A stretch of DNA of 64,000 nucleotides, from positions 434,001 through 498,000 of the forward strand of contig CAVSKZ010000001.1 in NCBI GenBank assembly GCA_963728835.1, written 5' to 3'. Each line of letters opens with the position of its first letter. Within the stretch, counting starts at the first letter, position 1. Shown here piece after piece: positions 24,573 through 34,027 of the stretch. The stretch comes from VRUE01 sp963728835. Its GTDB lineage: Bacteria; Actinomycetota; Thermoleophilia; Solirubrobacterales; 70-9. The notes under the pieces were generated by a model that searched no databases, was not told where the DNA came from, and saw nothing but the letters and a program-made list of their open reading frames with translations. Both the position numbers and the translations under genes were made by a program.

Positions 24573-25445
24573 GTGGACGCGGTTCGCACTCCCGAGGAGA
24601 GCCTGCAGGGGCTACCCGACTTCTCCTTCGAGTCGAGCTACCGGGAGATCGAGGGGCTGCGACTTGCCTTCCTCGACGAGGGCGAGGGCAAGCCGGTCGT
24701 CTTCTTCCACGGCGAGCCGACCTGGTCGTTCCTCTGGCGAAAGGTGATCCCGCCGGTGCGCGACGCCGGCTATCGCTGCATCGCCCCTGACTACGCCGGC
24801 TTCGGGCGCTCCGACAAGCCCACCGATCTCGACTGGTACACCTACGACCGCCACGTCGAGCTGATGTCGAAGCTGCTGGAGGAGCTCGACGTGCGCGACG
24901 CGACTGCCGTAGTCCACGACTGGGGCGGGCCGATCGGGCTGCGGCTGGCGGTCGAGCATCCCGACCGCTTCTCGCGAATCGTGATCATGGAGACCGGGCC
25001 GTTCACCGGGCAGCAGCGGATGAGCGATGCCTGGCTGAAGTTCCGCGACTTCGTCCGCGACAACGCCGACATGCCGGTGGGGATGCTGGTTCGGGGCGGT
25101 TGCAAGGACGACCCCGGCGACGACGTGATCGCCGCCTACGAAGCTCCCTACCCGACCCCCGAGTCGAAGGCCGGGGCCCGTGCCTTCCCGCTGATCCTGC
25201 CGACCGAGCCCGACGCGCCCGGCGCCGCCGAGGGCAAACGGGTCGCCGACGCCTTGCGCGAGGACGAGCGCCCGACGCTGGTCCTCTGGGCCGACTCGGA
25301 CCCGATCCTTCCCTTCGAGAACGGCGAACGGGTCTCGAGCCAGCTGAACTTCCCGCCGCCGCGGCCGATCGAGAACGCCGGTCACTTCCTCCAGGAGGAC
25401 GCCGGCCCCGAGATCGGCGCGATCATCGCCGACTGGCTCGGCTGA
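24573..25445 (+). CDS. Haloalkane dehalogenase-like alpha/beta hydrolase
   Basis: 290 residues. HGEPTWSFLWRKVIP with the halide-stabilising Trp, the nucleophile Asp116 in VVHDWGGPIG and the catalytic His in NAGHFLQEDAG together mark the haloalkane dehalogenase family, which hydrolyses carbon-halogen bonds. Epoxide hydrolase relatives share the Asp nucleophile, so the substrate needs testing. A GTG start with no longer in-frame option. It is convergent with the phosphoesterase gene. Confidence 0.88.
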   Translation: MDAVRTPEESLQGLPDFSFESSYREIEGLRLAFLDEGEGKPVVFFHGEPTWSFLWRKVIPPVRDAGYRCIAPDYAGFGRSDKPTDLDWYTYDRHVELMSKLLEELDVRDATAVVHDWGGPIGLRLAVEHPDRFSRIVIMETGPFTGQQRMSDAWLKFRDFVRDNADMPVGMLVRGGCKDDPGDDVIAAYEAPYPTPESKAGARAFPLILPTEPDAPGAAEGKRVADALREDERPTLVLWADSDPILPFENGERVSSQLNFPPPRPIENAGHFLQEDAGPEIGAIIADWLG

Positions 25446-26530
25446 CCGCTGCTCGCAGCTCCTCGCGCGGGCGGTCGACGAGCAGGCGCACGCGCCGTGG
25501 CGGCCCCTCCTCGCCGACCCAGGTGACGGTCCCGGGCCAGTAGGGGCCGGGGGGCCTGCCCGGGTGGTGGAAGGCGTCGGCGAAGACCCAGCTGCCGGTG
25601 TTGTGCAGCTGCCCGCCGCCTGGCAGCTGCCAGGGCGCCGCGTCCTCTTCCGGGCCGGCGTGGTGGGTGTGGCCGGTGATCGTGTGGGCCGCCCCGATCC
25701 GCAGCCTCCGCACCAGCTCGGTCGCGGCGTCGATGCCGCTGCGGGCGATCGAGGCCGCGGAGAGGTCGGCGTCGAACTCGGCGCGGAAGAGGCGGTTGAG
25801 CAGCCAGACGCTTGCCGGCACGCCGGCGCCGAAGGCCGCGTTGACGGCGGTCCGGCGCGCCCGGCCGCTGTTGCGGCGGCCGGAGAAGGCGCGCCAGGCG
25901 CGTTCGGAGGCGCGGTTGGCGCCTGGCCTCATCCCGGACGCGGCAAGGCCGAAGGAGAAGCCGTAGAGGGGGCGCAGGATGCGCTCGTAGTCGGGCGGGA
26001 TCGCCGGGTCCGGGGGGTGCCCGGCGGCGCGCATCATCGCCGCCGCCGCGACGCACTCCAGGCGCGGCAGCGACATATGGCAGTCCATGTAGTGGCCGTG
26101 GGTGGCGTAGACGTCGTCGCGAATCCAGATGCCGGGGTAGGCGATGCTGAGCTCGGCGTCGCCGAGCCAGGCCGCTATCCGCTCGCCCGGCTCGCCCATC
26201 GCGGTCGAGCGGTGGTCCAGCCCGAGCGTGCCCCCCGCGAGCGCCGAGCTCTTCGAGCAGGGGCTCGGCCAGGCGGTGGTCGTGGTTGCCGGGGACGATG
26301 ACGACCCGACGCCCCGCCATCGCCCTGCCCAGGTCTTCGAAGAAGGGCCCGGCGATCTCGAGCACCCGCGGCAGCTGCAGCTCGCGCAGCTCGAGCGCGT
26401 CGCCGAGCAGGACGAGGTGATCGGCGCCGCCGATCTCCTCGAGCAGAGCCTCGCGGATCTTCGCGTCGCGCAGGAGGTCCTCGCCGCCGGCGGATCCGAG
26501 GTGCAGGTCGGAGACGATCGCGGTTCGCAT
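25423..26530 (-). CDS. Calcineurin-like metallophosphoesterase, frameshifted
   Basis: The start (MRTAIVSDLHLGS) and LVLLGDALEL, IVPGNHDHRLAEP give the metal-binding D-x-H, GD and GNHD motifs. The C-terminal metal motifs (YATHGHYMDC, TITGHTHHAG) are in a different frame. The switch lies in the C6 run at 26231-26236 (G6 on the coding strand): five G would join the halves as GARGGTLGLDH. Both halves are well preserved, so an indel error or a very recent mutation is likely. Product about 368 residues, substrate unknown. The 3' end overlaps the dehalogenase end. Confidence 0.82.
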
Positions 26531-26596
26531 CCAGGGCAACCTAGCCGTTCGCGCCAATTTGGCTGCCTGGCCAGTCTCCGGCTAGACTTCCGCGGG

Positions 26597-27514
26597 ATGC
26601 CCGCGCTCAGCGAAGAGCGGCTGGCGCCGGCCAACGGCGTCGAGATCGCCTACCAGGAGGTGGGCGACCCCGAGGCCGAGCCGCTGCTGCTGGTGATGGG
26701 GCTGGGGACGCAGATGCTCGCCTGGGACGCGGAGTTCTGCGGCCTCCTGGCGGAGCGCGGCTTCCGCGTCGTCCGCTTCGACAACCGCGACATCGGCCGC
26801 TCGACCATGCTCGACGAGGCGGGAACGCCGAAGCGGGTCGACCTCTTCCTCGGTCGCCGGTCCAGCGCCGCCTACCTGCTCTCCGACATGGCCGCCGACG
26901 CCGTTGGCCTGATGGACCACCTGGGGATCTCCTCGGCCCATGTCACCGGCGCCTCGATGGGGGGGATGATCGGCCAGACGCTCGCGATCGAGCACCCCGA
27001 GCGGGTCCGCTCGCTGGTCTCGATCATGTCGACGACCGGCAGCCGCCGGGTCGGGACGCCGACGCTGAAGGCCTTCGGCCTGATGCTGGCCGAGGCGCCG
27101 CGCGATCGCGACGGCTTCGTCGAGCGCGTCCTCAAGACCTTCCGGGTGGTCGGCTCGCCCGCCTATCCGACGGACGAAGCACGGCTGCGCGAGCTGGCGG
27201 GGGAGATGTACGACCGCTCCCACAACCCGCGGGGGATCCTGCGCCAGATGCACGCGATCTCGGCATCGGGCGACCGCACGGCGGCACTGCGCAAGCTGCG
27301 CCTGCCGGCGGCGGTGATCCACGGCACCAGCGACCCTCTGGTCCGCCCGAGCGGCGGCCGCGCCACGGCCCGGGCGATCCCCGGCGCCCGCCTGCGCCTC
27401 GTCGAGGGCATGGGGCACGACCTGCCTCGCGAGCTCTGGCCCATCTTCGCCGGCGAGATCGCCGACACCGCCTCGCGGGCCGGTTTCCAGGCGCAGGCCA
27501 GGCAGCCGGCCTGA
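26597..27514 (+). CDS. Alpha/beta hydrolase
   Basis: 305 residues. The nucleophile elbow is GASMGGMIGQ (Ser), the oxyanion strand is LLLVMGLGTQM, the acid is likely in HGTSDPLV and the His in GMGHDLP. The sequence VVRFDNRDIGRSTMLD is typical of the TAP/aclacinomycin-methylesterase-like group. Physiological substrate unknown. The ATG at 26597 begins just after the divergent phosphoesterase start. Confidence 0.85.
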   Translation: MPALSEERLAPANGVEIAYQEVGDPEAEPLLLVMGLGTQMLAWDAEFCGLLAERGFRVVRFDNRDIGRSTMLDEAGTPKRVDLFLGRRSSAAYLLSDMAADAVGLMDHLGISSAHVTGASMGGMIGQTLAIEHPERVRSLVSIMSTTGSRRVGTPTLKAFGLMLAEAPRDRDGFVERVLKTFRVVGSPAYPTDEARLRELAGEMYDRSHNPRGILRQMHAISASGDRTAALRKLRLPAAVIHGTSDPLVRPSGGRATARAIPGARLRLVEGMGHDLPRELWPIFAGEIADTASRAGFQAQARQPA

Positions 27515-27573
27515 CCGTCCCAAACGCGGCGGCTCCCGTCACCGCGCGACGATGCCCGTAAGATCGGGGCCAT

Positions 27574-27647
27574 CGGGGCGTGGCGCAGCCTGGTAGCGCG
27601 CGGCCTTTGGGTGGCCGAGGTCCCCGGTTCGAATCCGGGCGCCCCGA
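27574..27647 (+). tRNA. tRNA-Pro (TGG anticodon)
   Basis: Acceptor CGGGGCG pairs with CGCCCCG, discriminator A. The anticodon stem GGCCT/TGGCC region encloses loop TTTGGGT, anticodon TGG. The T-arm is CCCGGTTCGAATCCGGG. An accessory defence-type patch starts 6 bases later. Confidence 0.95.
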
Positions 27648-27652
27648 TATTT

Positions 27653-27671
27653 GTAGCACGATTCGTGCTAC
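27653..27671. promoter_or_regulatory. Palindrome upstream of toxin-antitoxin genes
   Basis: GTAGCACG, a 3-base spacer and the exact reverse complement CGTGCTAC. It lies 10 bases before the antitoxin GTG start. Ribbon-helix-helix antitoxins usually bind such palindromes to repress their own operon. Confidence 0.6.
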
Positions 27672-27681
27672 GCTAGCGTTT

Positions 27682-27927
27682 GTGAGTCGGTCCCTTCACG
27701 TTCGCTTGGATGACAGTTCGGCTGCCGCATTGAGAGTCGTGCGGGGCGACGCGAGTAGTGATTCAGAGGCTGTCCGCACTGCGCTTCAAGAGGCGGCGGC
27801 AAGGCGGCGGTCACGATCTTCCATTGCCGAAGAGGTCGAGCGACTGGCTGCTGACGAGGCAGATCGAACCGAGATGCGGATCGTTCGCGAGCAGATGGCG
27901 GAATTCGCGCCGGAATCCCTCGACTGA
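27682..27927 (+). CDS. Ribbon-helix-helix antitoxin
   Basis: 81 residues. The N-terminal strand SRSLHVRLDDSSAAAL and the helices of DSEAVRTALQEAAARR form a CopG/ParD-type DNA-binding fold. The acidic C-terminus (EEVERLAADEADRTEMR) is expected to bind the toxin. GTG start after a palindrome; 1 base separates its stop from the toxin start, typical of a TA operon. Confidence 0.8.
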   Translation: MSRSLHVRLDDSSAAALRVVRGDASSDSEAVRTALQEAAARRRSRSSIAEEVERLAADEADRTEMRIVREQMAEFAPESLD

Positions 27928-27928
27928 G

Positions 27929-28246
27929 GTGGTTCGGGGCGAGGTCTTTAGGCTGCCATCCCCACGAGGCGCGCGTGGGCGAGAGCAACGTGGTTCCCGC
28001 TACGCGGTCGTTGTCCAGGCCGACGAGTTCATGGGGCTGAGCACGACTCTGGTCTCGCCTACCTCGACGAGTGCCCGTCCAGCCACTTTCCGACCAGTGA
28101 TCACCATGGAGGGGAACGAGACGCAGGTTCTCGTCGAGCAAACCACAGTGGTGGATCCACAGCGCCTTGGACGTTCGGCGGGACGTCTTGACGCCGATGA
28201 GCTGCGGGCTGTAGATGATGCTCTCGCCATGGTCTTGAGTCTCTGA
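27929..28246 (+). CDS. MazF/PemK-type toxin
   Basis: 105 residues. VVRGEVFRL, the Arg-Tyr motif GSRYAVVVQADEF and the C-terminal VDPQRLGRSAGRLDADEL follow the MazF endoribonuclease pattern (RGEI start, basic-YxVVV strand, V-D-x-x-R-L end). Such toxins cleave mRNA when the antitoxin is lost. The GTG at 27929 is the only sensible start next to the antitoxin. Confidence 0.8.
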   Translation: MVRGEVFRLPSPRGARGREQRGSRYAVVVQADEFMGLSTTLVSPTSTSARPATFRPVITMEGNETQVLVEQTTVVDPQRLGRSAGRLDADELRAVDDALAMVLSL

Positions 28247-28338
28247 CCCTCAAATTTGATGCAGTTTCTGTTCAAAGCGTATTGTTAGTGGCATGCGAAC
28301 TTAGGCACCACGTAGATCTACCGTTGATTTTTAGAGGT

Positions 28339-29835
28339 CTAATCTGGAAGTAGATGTCTAATCACCTTGGAACCAAGGTATCGCTCCACTGAGTGTTCGC
28401 CGGGTTCGCCGGAGGAGCCTGAAAGGTTGGCGATAGCCTTGCCGACCAAAACCTCCCACGATTTTCCTGAACTCAGGATTACGCCGACAAGCAGATTTCT
28501 TATCTCCTTCAAATCGCCACTGAATCGGTCGTAGCCTCCTTCCTGAAACTTGAGAGCGACACCATGTTTCTCGTGGCCCTCATTGTTTGAGATCCAGTCA
28601 CTGAGGCGGGTTTCCACTTCTTGCCAATTCAAACCGCATGAGTCGATGACCTCGTCGGTGAGGATGAGGTTCTCCGCGTTCCGACAGGCAAGCTTCATCC
28701 GAAAAAGGGGCGGCTCATCGTCCAGTTCGCCGTCAGTCTCGTCGCGATCCCTCAGCGAATATCCTCGGGCGTCCTCGTAGACAGCATTGATTATTCGCAC
28801 GACCTCCTGCTCATAGGCATGCATGTCCCTAACTCCATCGCAAGAAACGGGATAAAGAGCGATCGCTTCATGTGAGCTGCGGACTGCTTGTTGCCAAATT
28901 CGCTCGTCATCGCCGCCCTCGACAATCAGGATGGGAGCCTCGTTGAATACGTTCGACAGCGGATGAGCGCCAAAAACAGGAAGAACCCGTCGAAGGATTT
29001 CGCCAATCTCCTCAAAAACAAGCTCAGTGTCGCGGGCCTGCATGAAGGCGACTCTCGCCCCCGTCTCTCTCGCAAGGGCACCAAGGATGGCGGTGCTGTG
29101 GGTCGCGATCACGACGGTGAAGTCGAAGTCATTTGCGAGCGACACCAGAAACGCAATGAGACGGCTTTGCAAGTCGGGATGGAGATGGACGTCTGGCTCG
29201 TCCATAAAGAGGAAGTTTTCCTTTTCGGGATCGAGGTCTTGTGAATACGCCATGGCCTCGATTCCAAGCGAGATCAACTCCGACTCACCACTGCTGATCG
29301 CGTCATGGCCAAGGAGCTGGTCTGTTTGATGCCTTGAATAGATTTTGAAGCTCGGATCGTCTCGGCGAATTTCGATGTTGTCGAGCAGGGCGTTGAGGCG
29401 TTCGACATACGGATCAAAATCCGGAACCTCTTTTTTCTGCTCCGCTGTTCGAAGGACTTCAAGCTCAAGGCGACGGAATTGAGCGACACTCTGCTGTCGG
29501 AATTGCTGCGATTGGTTTACGCGTCGGGTACGTGGGAGCCACCCGAGATCTGTGGTCAGGTTGTGCTCGACCCCGGGCTCGTAGCTCAGTGGTCCACCTC
29601 GCTCGGGGGTGATATAGCGTCCTTTGCGACCCTCGCCGAGTCCCTCGTCCACTCTCTTGAGAAGGGTGCTCTTACCGCATCCGTTCTTGCCAAGGATTAC
29701 GTTGATGCGCTCCAGCGCTTTTAGCTGGTATCCCCCTACCTCAAGATCCACTGGCCGTATTATGGTGGATCGCGGTTCAGAAGCCGGGGTCAAACGGCGA
29801 AGGGGTGGGATGCAATCGTGATGCAGCGCTACCAT
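28339..29835 (-). CDS. AAA/ABC-type ATPase with TOPRIM-like region (OLD-like)
   Basis: About 498 residues. Walker A is ILGKNGCGKSTLLKR near residue 48, an ABC-like signature is ISSGESELISLG, Walker B is FLFMDEPDVHLHP and the His switch is VVIATHSTAIL. After the ATPase comes ILIVEGGDDERIW, which resembles the start of a TOPRIM nuclease domain, as in OLD/GajA proteins. Lower GC than its neighbours and next to a TA pair, so an anti-phage role is likely. The later part (residues 330-498) is unfamiliar. The ATG at 29835 was preferred over 29895. Confidence 0.75.
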   Translation of the reverse strand: MVALHHDCIPPLRRLTPASEPRSTIIRPVDLEVGGYQLKALERINVILGKNGCGKSTLLKRVDEGLGEGRKGRYITPERGGPLSYEPGVEHNLTTDLGWLPRTRRVNQSQQFRQQSVAQFRRLELEVLRTAEQKKEVPDFDPYVERLNALLDNIEIRRDDPSFKIYSRHQTDQLLGHDAISSGESELISLGIEAMAYSQDLDPEKENFLFMDEPDVHLHPDLQSRLIAFLVSLANDFDFTVVIATHSTAILGALARETGARVAFMQARDTELVFEEIGEILRRVLPVFGAHPLSNVFNEAPILIVEGGDDERIWQQAVRSSHEAIALYPVSCDGVRDMHAYEQEVVRIINAVYEDARGYSLRDRDETDGELDDEPPLFRMKLACRNAENLILTDEVIDSCGLNWQEVETRLSDWISNNEGHEKHGVALKFQEGGYDRFSGDLKEIRNLLVGVILSSGKSWEVLVGKAIANLSGSSGEPGEHSVERYLGSKVIRHLLPD

Positions 29836-29909
29836 CAAAACCCGCTCGAGAGCCGAATCAATCCGGGCGCCTCGATCTCCGCCGTGCGATTGCAAGCTAG
29901 TCTCGCGGC

Positions 29910-30440
29910 GTGAGCGGGTGGCGACAGGCGCGCGCTATCGCGGTGCTGCCGGGCAACGTGACGGTGGTGGTGCCGGCTGCGATCCTCGTGTACCTCGAAG
30001 GGCCCGAGATCGGGTGGGGGCTTGGCGGTGTCGGGGCGGCCCTGGTGGCACTTGCCGGGGTTGCGCTGATTGCCGGCGGCTTCTCGGTCTGGCTCTGGAC
30101 CGTGCGCCTGTTCAGCCGGATTGGCAAGGGAACACTGGCGGCTTGGGACCCGACGTCGCGGCTTGTCGTTGCCGGGCCCTATCGCCACATGCGCAATCCG
30201 ATGATCTCTGCCGTTGCCACGCTGCTGTTCGGGGAGGCGGTCTTTTTCGGCTCGTTCTGGATCCTCGCTTGGGCAGGGCTGTTCCTGGCGATCAACCAGA
30301 CCTACTTCCTGCTGGCCGAGGAGCCGGGACTCGAGCGGCGCTTTGGGGAGGAGTACCGGATCTACAAGCGCAACGTGCCGCGCTGGCTGCCTCGCCGCAA
30401 GCCCTGGGTTCCGGGCCTGACAGCCGGCCTTGTTATGTAG
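29910..30440 (+). CDS. Isoprenylcysteine-type membrane methyltransferase
   Basis: 176 residues with four or five membrane helices and the hallmark LVVAGPYRHMRNPMISAV, the ICMT/PEMT-type SAM-binding signature, followed by EEPGLERRFGEEYRIYKRNV. These methylate small thiols, lipids or prenyl-like groups in the membrane. Substrate unknown. GTG start. Confidence 0.85.
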   Translation: MSGWRQARAIAVLPGNVTVVVPAAILVYLEGPEIGWGLGGVGAALVALAGVALIAGGFSVWLWTVRLFSRIGKGTLAAWDPTSRLVVAGPYRHMRNPMISAVATLLFGEAVFFGSFWILAWAGLFLAINQTYFLLAEEPGLERRFGEEYRIYKRNVPRWLPRRKPWVPGLTAGLVM

Positions 30441-30495
30441 AGAGGACGTTTGTTCCCCTCTAGTCGCCGGGAGCTCGTGCCGATGGGGCGTGCAG

Positions 30496-30762
30496 ATGAC
30501 GCAGAGTCACGAGGGGGAGCAGCGCAGGGAGCGGGCGGTGTTCGAAACCGATCGGCACCTGATCGCCGGCGACGTCACCTTGCCCCGCGAGGGCTATGCG
30601 AGTCGCCTCTCCGATGCGCTCAACCGCGACGAGATCGGCTTCATCCCGCTCACCGACGTGGAGGTCACCACGACCGCCACCGGCGAGGTGACGCGGCGCG
30701 AGTTCGTCGTGCTCGGCAAGGCTCACATCAAGCTCGCCTACCCGGCCGAATCGGGCGAGTAG
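30496..30762 (+). CDS. Small DUF6812-like protein
   Basis: 88 residues. RHLIAGDVTLPREGYASRLS and FIPLTDVEVTT match a small conserved actinobacterial family of unknown function. The chosen ATG at 30496 drops an untypical leader. It is convergent with a small membrane gene. Confidence 0.6.
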   Translation: MTQSHEGEQRRERAVFETDRHLIAGDVTLPREGYASRLSDALNRDEIGFIPLTDVEVTTTATGEVTRREFVVLGKAHIKLAYPAESGE

Positions 30763-30792
30763 CGCTCGCCGAGAGGTGGGACGGCCCGGCCG

Positions 30793-31014
30793 CTACGCCC
30801 GCGCCTCGCGCCGCCGGCTGCCCTGGGCGTAGGAGCCGAGGTCGAAGACGAAGGCGAGGATGACGATGAACCACTCGAAGCCGACGACCCCCCTGGAGGA
30901 GCTCCACATCACCGCGTAGGCGAGGGTCGTCCAGGGCAGCAGGAAGAAGCCGAGGAAGGGCACGAACCAGCTCTCGAAGGCGCGGCTGAGCATGTCGCTG
31001 AACAGCCAGAGCAC
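30793..31014 (-). CDS. Small membrane protein
   Basis: 73 residues from a GTG, with two or three hydrophobic segments (FLGFFLLPWTTLAYAVMW, GFEWFIVILAFVFDLGSYA). The in-frame sequence further upstream is also hydrophobic up to about 31075, but has no ATG/GTG/TTG start. The true N-terminus may therefore be longer. No family recognised. Confidence 0.5.
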   Translation of the reverse strand: MLWLFSDMLSRAFESWFVPFLGFFLLPWTTLAYAVMWSSSRGVVGFEWFIVILAFVFDLGSYAQGSRRREARA

Positions 31015-31107
31015 GAACAGCGCCAGCCGTGGCGAGATCAGGGCGAAGAGGACGAGGAAGCAGCCGATGGGCCAACGTTACCTCGGCGCTAGGCTGGAAC
31101 GCGAGCG

Positions 31108-31782
31108 ATGAACCGAATAGGCAAGCTGATGACGATGCTGCACCCGGAGAAGACGCGGATGCCGGCGCCCGAGGAGGCGCTGCCCGGGCGCAGCGAGCCG
31201 GCCTTCGAGGTGCCCGAGCGCCACGCCGTGCTGGGCACGCCGCTGGCGCCGCCGTTCCCGGACGGGATCGAGACGGCCTACTTCGCGCTCGGCTGCTTTT
31301 GGGGCGCGGAGCGGCTCTTCTGGGGAATCGACGGCGTCTACACGACGGCCGCCGGCTACATGAACGGGACCACGCCGAACCCGACCTACGAGGAGGTCTG
31401 CGGAGGCATGACCGGACACGCGGAGGCGGTCCTGGTCGCCTTCGACCCGGCCAGGGTCTCCTACGCGGACCTGCTGAAGGTCTTCTTCGAGGAGCACGAC
31501 CCGACCCAGGGCATGCGCCAGGGCAACGACGTCGGCACTCAGTACCGCTCGGGGATCTACTTCACAAACGACGCCCAGAAGGCGACGGCCGAGATGGCCA
31601 AGCGCGTCTACGACGAGGCGCTGCGTGCGGCGGGCCACGATCCGGTGACGACGGAGGTCGCGCCAGCTGCGCCCTTCTACCACGCCGAGGACCACCACCA
31701 GCAATACCTGCACAAGGTGCCGAACGGCTACTGCGGCCTGGCCGGCACCGGAGTCTCCTGCCGCATCCCGGTCGCCTCCTAG
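31108..31782 (+). CDS. msrA: Peptide methionine sulfoxide reductase A
   Basis: 224 residues. The catalytic motif GCFWGAE is at 62-68, followed by GVYTTAAGYMNGTTPNPTYE, the HDPTQGMRQGNDVGTQYRS region and a C-terminal Cys in GYCGLAGTGVSC for resolving. It repairs oxidised methionine (S-epimer) with thioredoxin. The length and long N-terminal extension match the E. coli-type enzyme. Confidence 0.95.
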   Translation: MNRIGKLMTMLHPEKTRMPAPEEALPGRSEPAFEVPERHAVLGTPLAPPFPDGIETAYFALGCFWGAERLFWGIDGVYTTAAGYMNGTTPNPTYEEVCGGMTGHAEAVLVAFDPARVSYADLLKVFFEEHDPTQGMRQGNDVGTQYRSGIYFTNDAQKATAEMAKRVYDEALRAAGHDPVTTEVAPAAPFYHAEDHHQQYLHKVPNGYCGLAGTGVSCRIPVAS

Positions 31783-31824
31783 CTCACCCCTGCCGCCCGG
31801 CGCTGCGAATAGCATTCCGCGCCG

Positions 31825-33999
31825 GTGACCCCCTCCTTCGGCTCCTACATCGTCGGCTGCATGGCCACGATCGGCATCCTCAGCGCGCTCGCCCTCGGCG
31901 GCTACTGGCTGCGGCGCTGGATCGTGCCCGAATTCTCCGGCGCCCTCGCCCGCCTGGCGGACGCGACGATCGCCACCGCGCTGCTGATCGCGGCGCTGCA
32001 GCTACTGGGGACGCTGAGCATTCTCACCCTCGGCTGGACGATCGTCGGCTGCATCGGCATCGGCCTCGGCGCGGCGCTGCTGGGCTGGTGGATGTCGCCC
32101 GCCGAGCGCCGCGAGGTGTCGGCGCCGCAGGTGCAGACGATGGCCCTGCTGATCGCGCTCGGGGTCGCCTCCTGGGTGGTCGCCGAGTGGACCTTCCCCT
32201 CGATGCAGAGCCTCGACTACGGCATGTTCGGCGGCGACACGACCTGGTACCACATGCCCTTCTCGGGGCGGATCGCCCAGGACGGCTCGATCGTCCACCT
32301 CCACTTCACCGACCCGCTGCGGCTCGCCGCCTGGTTTTACCCGGGCAGCTCGGAGCTGATCCACGCCGGCGGGATCGTCGTCTTCAAGACCGACTGGCTC
32401 TCGCCGCTGATCAACATGATCTGGCTCTCGATCGCGCTGCTCGCCGCCTGGTGCGTGGGGCGCCCGTACAAGGTCGGGCCGGCGACGCTGGTTGCCGCGG
32501 CGCTGGTCTTCTCGGCCGGGGTGATGATCGAGACCCAGCCGGGCGAGGGCCGCAACGACATCATGGGACTGGCCTTCCTGCTCGCCTTCGCCGCCTTCCT
32601 GATCAACGGGCACCAGCGCCGCGCGCCCGATGCCGGGGCGGTGCAGGACGCGCCCGAGCGCGACGCGCCGCTTCTAGACAAGGGGCCGCTGATCGTCGCC
32701 GGCGTCGCGGCCGGGATCGCGATCTCGGTGAAGCTGCCGCTGCTGGCCCCCGTCGGCGCGATCGCCGTGGGGATGATCCTCGTCAGCGGCGCCGGGCGCA
32801 GGCTGATGACCGCGGCGGCGATCGGCATCCCCGCCTTCCTCGTCGGCGGCTACTGGTACGTGCGGGCGGCGATCCACACCGGCGGCAACCCGATCCCGCA
32901 GATCGGCTGGGGGCCCCTGAAATTGCCCCGTCCCGACCAGATGCCGCTCGACCCGCGGCCGCGCTTCGCCGTCGCCGACTACCTGACCGAGCCGACGATC
33001 TACCGCAAGTGGTTCTTCCCCCAGCTCGACAACGCGCTCGGGCCGCTCTGGCCGCTGATCCTGATCGTCGCCGTGGCGGCGGCCGTCTACATCGCGGTTC
33101 GCTCGCGCAACAGGATCCTGCGGGTGCTGGCCGCCGCCTCGCTGCTCACGGCCGCCGTCTACATCGTCACCCCGCTCACCGCCGCCGGCCAGGAGGGCTC
33201 GCCGACCGGGTTCTTCACCAACACCCGCTACCTGATGCCCGGCCTGCTCCTCGCCCTGACCCTGCTGCCGATCGCGCGGCCGCTGCGGGCGCCCGACAGC
33301 CGCGCCTGGCAGACGCTGCTCTTCCTCACCGGGGTCTACGCGGTCACGGTGCTGATCACGCCGCGCTGGTATCCGGGCTACATCGTCGCCACGGTCTTCC
33401 TCACCATGGCCCTGGTCTGGGTGCCCGCGGCGCTGGCGATGTCGCGCTCGCGGCGGGGTGCGGGACGGGGGGCGATCGCGCTCGTCGCGGCCGGAATCGT
33501 CCTGCTCGCCGTCGTCCTCGGCCGCGCCCAGGAGGTCCAGTACTACAAGCAGCACTACACCCGGGTCCTGCCCTTCCTCCAGGAAGGCGGGCCGCGCGAA
33601 GCGTATTCGCTCGCCCACGGCCTTCAGGACAAGCGCATCGGGATCGCCGGCTCGGGGGAGATCTTCTTCGGCCAGTACGGCTTCTACGGGCGCGACCTCG
33701 ACAACTACGTCCAGTACATCGGCGAAGAGGGCCCGGACGGGACCTACCGCCTGGCGACAACCTGCCGCGAGTTCCGCCGCGAGGTCAACGCCGGCGACTA
33801 CGACTACCTGATCGTCAGCCAGTACACGCAGGACTCGGCCGACTCGCCCTACTGGTACCCGATCTACGCCTGGGTGAAGACCGACCCGGCGCTGGAAGAG
33901 GTTGTCGCCGAGCCCGAGGTGACGCCGCAGCCCGACTACGTCTTCAAGGTCGACGGCAAGCTCGACCCGGCCGGGTGCGACGGGCTCGGCTCGGGCTGA
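31825..33999 (+). CDS. Large multi-pass membrane protein, glycosyltransferase-like
   Basis: 724 residues with about a dozen hydrophobic segments. The loop after the fourth or fifth helix, FGGDTTWYHMPFSGRIAQDG, and the C-terminal soluble region (residues 570-724) resemble the organisation of GT-C fold enzymes with an Asp in the first large loop. Function in cell-wall or lipid glycosylation is inference from topology. The GTG at 31825 is close to the first helix. It stands alone between msrA and a hydrolase. Confidence 0.6.
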   Translation: MTPSFGSYIVGCMATIGILSALALGGYWLRRWIVPEFSGALARLADATIATALLIAALQLLGTLSILTLGWTIVGCIGIGLGAALLGWWMSPAERREVSAPQVQTMALLIALGVASWVVAEWTFPSMQSLDYGMFGGDTTWYHMPFSGRIAQDGSIVHLHFTDPLRLAAWFYPGSSELIHAGGIVVFKTDWLSPLINMIWLSIALLAAWCVGRPYKVGPATLVAAALVFSAGVMIETQPGEGRNDIMGLAFLLAFAAFLINGHQRRAPDAGAVQDAPERDAPLLDKGPLIVAGVAAGIAISVKLPLLAPVGAIAVGMILVSGAGRRLMTAAAIGIPAFLVGGYWYVRAAIHTGGNPIPQIGWGPLKLPRPDQMPLDPRPRFAVADYLTEPTIYRKWFFPQLDNALGPLWPLILIVAVAAAVYIAVRSRNRILRVLAAASLLTAAVYIVTPLTAAGQEGSPTGFFTNTRYLMPGLLLALTLLPIARPLRAPDSRAWQTLLFLTGVYAVTVLITPRWYPGYIVATVFLTMALVWVPAALAMSRSRRGAGRGAIALVAAGIVLLAVVLGRAQEVQYYKQHYTRVLPFLQEGGPREAYSLAHGLQDKRIGIAGSGEIFFGQYGFYGRDLDNYVQYIGEEGPDGTYRLATTCREFRREVNAGDYDYLIVSQYTQDSADSPYWYPIYAWVKTDPALEEVVAEPEVTPQPDYVFKVDGKLDPAGCDGLGSG

Positions 34000-34027
34000 G
34001 GGCGTTTCTCCTTGGGCCCGGCGCCGC

